Source of the DNA: Sugiyamaella lignohabitans
Taxonomy: Eukaryota > Ascomycota > Dipodascomycetes > Dipodascales > Trichomonascaceae
Length of the DNA stretch: 64,000 nucleotides
Assembly (NCBI RefSeq): GCF_001640025.1
Contig: NC_031672.1
Coordinates: forward strand, 3,596,001-3,660,000
Direction: 5' to 3'
Shown here: one piece after another, positions 61,230 to 64,000 of the stretch
Layout: each line of letters starts with the position of its first letter
Position numbering within the stretch: the first letter of the stretch is position 1
Translations under genes and position numbers: made by a program
Notes under the pieces: model-generated
Database searches by the model: none
What the model was told of the DNA's origin: nothing
Seen by the model: only the letters and a program-made list of their open reading frames with translations

Positions 61230-63446
61230 ATGCCTCGAACAAACGGAGTAGAACGATCGCATGGCACTTTTGGACATGGATCCGGGAATGGAGGTGGTTT
61301 GGGACGTGGGAATCTCAGTCCTGAAGAACAGTCGCCTCGGGCATCTCAGGAGTCGGTGGGAATAATATCTTGGCAGAATGGAACTATTCCGAAGATTCGA
61401 ATCCGAATCCCTAGTAATACCCGCCAGAAGCTTGCTAGAGTCATTAATAAGACGCTTCCGGCATTTATTATCAATGGACTTAATGAGGTTAATATCAGTG
61501 GTTTACCTAATGATCATTCTTCTGGCCTTTCAAGTGGGTTTTCTAATGTATTTGATAATGGGCAGGGTCATGGACATGGTCGTGGTAACCACAACAACAA
61601 TCTGGAATCCGACAGAACTTTCAGCACTCAGTCTGCTTCGCATCTTCATACCGGTGGGTTTGCTAACACATCTTCCCGGTCTGTTAATTCGGATCATGTG
61701 ATATTAGAAGGTCTGGCTGTGCCGAGCTCGTCTCATCATTCACTTCATCATGCGAGGTCCACGCTGTCGTTTGAATCGGTTCCGTCGATGATGTCTAGGG
61801 CGTCGCAGCGGTCACAACGATCACAACCGGTGTATGATATCCAAGGGTCTGCTGTCAATGTTAATCCCAGTGGTAATGCCAATGTCAGTGGTAATGTTAA
61901 TAGTTCTATTCATGGTTTTGGTGTTGGAACCAGTGGTAATAATACTGGTTCTGGTAGTGGAAGTGGTAACGGTTCGATGGGTGCTCCTATAACTAGATAC
62001 TATTCATGGACCTCGACTCATTCCGGAATTCCTTCTCCGATACATAACATTACGATAAGAAGCGTTTCTGCTTCGTGTGGAGGTGTACCAAAGCTACAAT
62101 CTGATAGGGATAGTACTAAGAGCACTACTTTTGGAGAAACCGAGTCGGGAATCGCGTTTCTATATGAAGGACAGCAATCTATAGCGTCGTCTCAAGATGA
62201 TGACCGCTATGATCCTGTAAAACATTTGCCGGCGGAAATCGTGGCTCAAGTGTTTCGTAACTTGGATGTAGAATCAATCAACACTTGCCGGCTTCTTTCA
62301 CGAACTTGGAAACATGCTGTTGAATCGGACAGTGTGTGGAGACAGAAATTCTATGCCAATGGTTGGGAAGCTACCAGTGATGTCCTTGAACCTGGGTTAT
62401 ATTGGGAGCAACTATTCCGGACTCGCTATATATTAGAACAACGATGGCTCAAAGGAGCAGTGTCACCAAAGGTACTTGCTGGTCATGCTGATGGAGTGTA
62501 CTGCGTACATATGGACAATGAAAAGATAGTCACCGGATCCCGAGACAGGATGATTAAGATATGGGATCTTGAAACGGGTAAACTGTTGCAGACTCTCGGA
62601 GGTGAGGGTCAAAACAACATTGTAAGACGGACAAGAAGAAGCTTACCTTTGAATGAAGCACAAGATAGAGGAGCTGGTGATCATCCTGCTACAATACAGC
62701 ATACCGGGTCTATTTTGTGTCTTGCTTTAGATGACAGTATTATGGTGTCAGGATCGAGTGACTCGTCTTGTATCATTTGGCAGTTGCCAAAATTTAAACC
62801 TCTGAAACAGGTATACCGTCATTCAGACGGCGTGCTCGACGTGTGTCTAAGCAAGGACTATATTGTTTCATGCTCGAAAGATGCTACCATCTCTATCTGG
62901 GATAGAAACGATCCAAATTACACATTGAAATATAGGTTACACGGCCACCGAGGACCGGTCAATGCAATTGATTTACGTGGTGATTATTTATTCAGTGCAA
63001 GTGGAGACGGATTTATCAAGATGTGGAGCGTGTCAACAGGCACATGGATTCGTGATTTTCAAGCCCATTCGAAAGGACTTGCATGTGTTCAAGCGTCAGA
63101 TGATTGCAAAACCATTGTTAGTGGCGGCACTGACAATGTTATTAGACTGTGGGATGTGGAAACAAGCCAGTGTGTGCGCACCCTGACTGGACATAAAGGG
63201 CTCGTGCGGTCCCTATATATCTTGGGTGACAAAATCATATCAGGATCATATGATCAGTCTATTCATATCTGGGATATTAACACTGGCAAGCTACTCACAA
63301 ATCTGAGTGGTTGGCATGGCAGCTGGATATTTAGTGCCAAAGCTGATTGTAAACGCATTGTATCCACATCATTCGGCACCAAACCGGTCATTTTAGATTT
63401 TTCATACGGGCTCGATAAACGGTATCTAAAGTGCATTCAAAAATAG
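61230..63446 (+). CDS. F-box/WD40-repeat protein, 738 aa
   Basis: A disordered Gly/Ser/His-rich N-terminus (1-320) leads an F-box (KHLPAEIVAQVFRNLDVES near 330), then seven WD40 repeats from about 416 to the end, each closing W-D or an equivalent (IKIWDLETG, ISIWDR, IRLWDVETS, IHIWDINTG). Such proteins are substrate receptors of SCF ubiquitin ligases (Cdc4, Met30, Pop1 class). I could not assign the orthologue. The start is the ATG at 61230. Confidence 0.88.
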   Translation: MPRTNGVERSHGTFGHGSGNGGGLGRGNLSPEEQSPRASQESVGIISWQNGTIPKIRIRIPSNTRQKLARVINKTLPAFIINGLNEVNISGLPNDHSSGLSSGFSNVFDNGQGHGHGRGNHNNNLESDRTFSTQSASHLHTGGFANTSSRSVNSDHVILEGLAVPSSSHHSLHHARSTLSFESVPSMMSRASQRSQRSQPVYDIQGSAVNVNPSGNANVSGNVNSSIHGFGVGTSGNNTGSGSGSGNGSMGAPITRYYSWTSTHSGIPSPIHNITIRSVSASCGGVPKLQSDRDSTKSTTFGETESGIAFLYEGQQSIASSQDDDRYDPVKHLPAEIVAQVFRNLDVESINTCRLLSRTWKHAVESDSVWRQKFYANGWEATSDVLEPGLYWEQLFRTRYILEQRWLKGAVSPKVLAGHADGVYCVHMDNEKIVTGSRDRMIKIWDLETGKLLQTLGGEGQNNIVRRTRRSLPLNEAQDRGAGDHPATIQHTGSILCLALDDSIMVSGSSDSSCIIWQLPKFKPLKQVYRHSDGVLDVCLSKDYIVSCSKDATISIWDRNDPNYTLKYRLHGHRGPVNAIDLRGDYLFSASGDGFIKMWSVSTGTWIRDFQAHSKGLACVQASDDCKTIVSGGTDNVIRLWDVETSQCVRTLTGHKGLVRSLYILGDKIISGSYDQSIHIWDINTGKLLTNLSGWHGSWIFSAKADCKRIVSTSFGTKPVILDFSYGLDKRYLKCIQK

Positions 63447-63661
63447 AGCTGCTGACCATGGTCTAGAGACCCGTCTGGGACTTGGCCTAGGACGCTGGGG
63501 TGAAAGTCCCACTTAATACGAATTAGTATATGACATTATGATTTGTATTTTATTTATTAAACACAATCGGAAGTTGAAGTTTGAAGTTGTAGTAAAATAT
63601 ATTTCAAATATTTGCGAGTCATGAAAAAAGGTATAAAAAAGATGAGAAGAAAATATATGCA

Positions 63662-64000
63662 TTACTTTTGGCCAGTAATAATTGGCTTGCGTCTTCTATT
63701 CATAGTCCTGTTCTTGGTCTCTGAAAGGTATTTCACACCGCTTTGAACAAGGTATGCAGAGGATCCGATGGCTCTAAACAGGGCCAGGCCTGCCACTGAC
63801 CACAGGATGATCTTTAAGTAAACGTTGTTGTTAGTACTATCAAGTCCGAATACCTGGGTCATGATCATTGCAAGTAGTGCGTTGGAAATCATCCAAACGA
63901 GCACAACTCTGGTTCTGACTTCACGGTAGTAATCTTGTTGGACAGTAAGCTGGTTAGCAGGGGCTTCAGGGATTCTCGTACGTTCACGAAGGTTGTGAAG
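63662..64000 (-). CDS. Chitin synthase-like C-terminus (partial, 5' end beyond window)
   Basis: Continuous minus-strand frame from the right edge (first full codon at 64000-63998) to a stop at 63662. It encodes 112 residues. A QQDYYREVRTRVVLVWM segment is followed by two hydrophobic spans (about 34-50 and 64-84) and a basic tail. This fits the C-terminal transmembrane end of class I/II chitin synthases (DYYR-RTRVVL-W), which polymerise chitin at the plasma membrane. The catalytic domain lies outside the window, so the class cannot be stated. Confidence 0.65.
   Translation of the reverse strand, partial: LHNLRERTRIPEAPANQLTVQQDYYREVRTRVVLVWMISNALLAMIMTQVFGLDSTNNNVYLKIILWSVAGLALFRAIGSSAYLVQSGVKYLSETKNRTMNRRRKPIITGQK

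Overview
This is nuclear DNA of an ascomycete yeast. Housekeeping genes have recognisable budding-yeast orthologues: RAD26, FRQ1, SEC15, BCK1, MRPL49, FZO1, ELP4 and Vps3844. Introns are short, with GTAAGT donors and CTAAC/TACTAAC branch sites. CTG encodes leucine at a conserved BCK1 kinase position, so this is not a CTG-Ser yeast. A tRNA-guanine transglycosylase, an Egt2-like lyase, a Tad-type LINE and a Qut-type regulatory pair point to a basal lineage (Sugiyamaella/Blastobotrys-like is my guess) rather than Saccharomyces or Candida.

Layout. 1-303: start of a group II PLP decarboxylase, cut by the window edge. About 1.1-6.5 kb: a Tad-type LINE on the minus strand whose ORF2 carries one in-frame stop. 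6788-6860: tRNA-Arg(ACG). 7.0-10.8 kb: RAD26, with an intron that hides its first exon. 11.7-30.4 kb: a catabolic region with a thiolase, a flavin-reductase-like protein, a Zn2Cys6 activator, a divergent QutR/qa-1S-like repressor, an intradiol ring-cleavage dioxygenase, an FAD aromatic monooxygenase, a Gfo/Idh oxidoreductase and a mitochondrial 3-oxoacid CoA-transferase. 31-37.7 kb: an orphan ORF, an amino-acid permease and Vps3844. 38-63.4 kb: a compact housekeeping block, ending in the C-terminus of a chitin synthase at the right edge.

How the genes fit. Monooxygenase, ring-cleavage dioxygenase, CoA-transferase and thiolase are the core steps of an aromatic (hydroxyquinol or catechol) to 3-oxoadipate to acetyl-CoA plus succinyl-CoA route. 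The activator/repressor pair resembles qa-1F/qa-1S (qutA/qutR), and two palindromes matching the known QA-1F/QUTA operator lie in the thiolase promoter. No quinate enzymes and no maleylacetate reductase are visible here.

The least explained feature is a GC-rich palindromic repeat. Fourteen loci (21 arms) occur between 28.4 and 61 kb and none before that. Each arm is built from small hairpins whose stems are conserved while the loops vary. Copies sit beside stop codons, in promoters and inside two introns, and never in an exon. I consider this the best candidate for an undescribed system.
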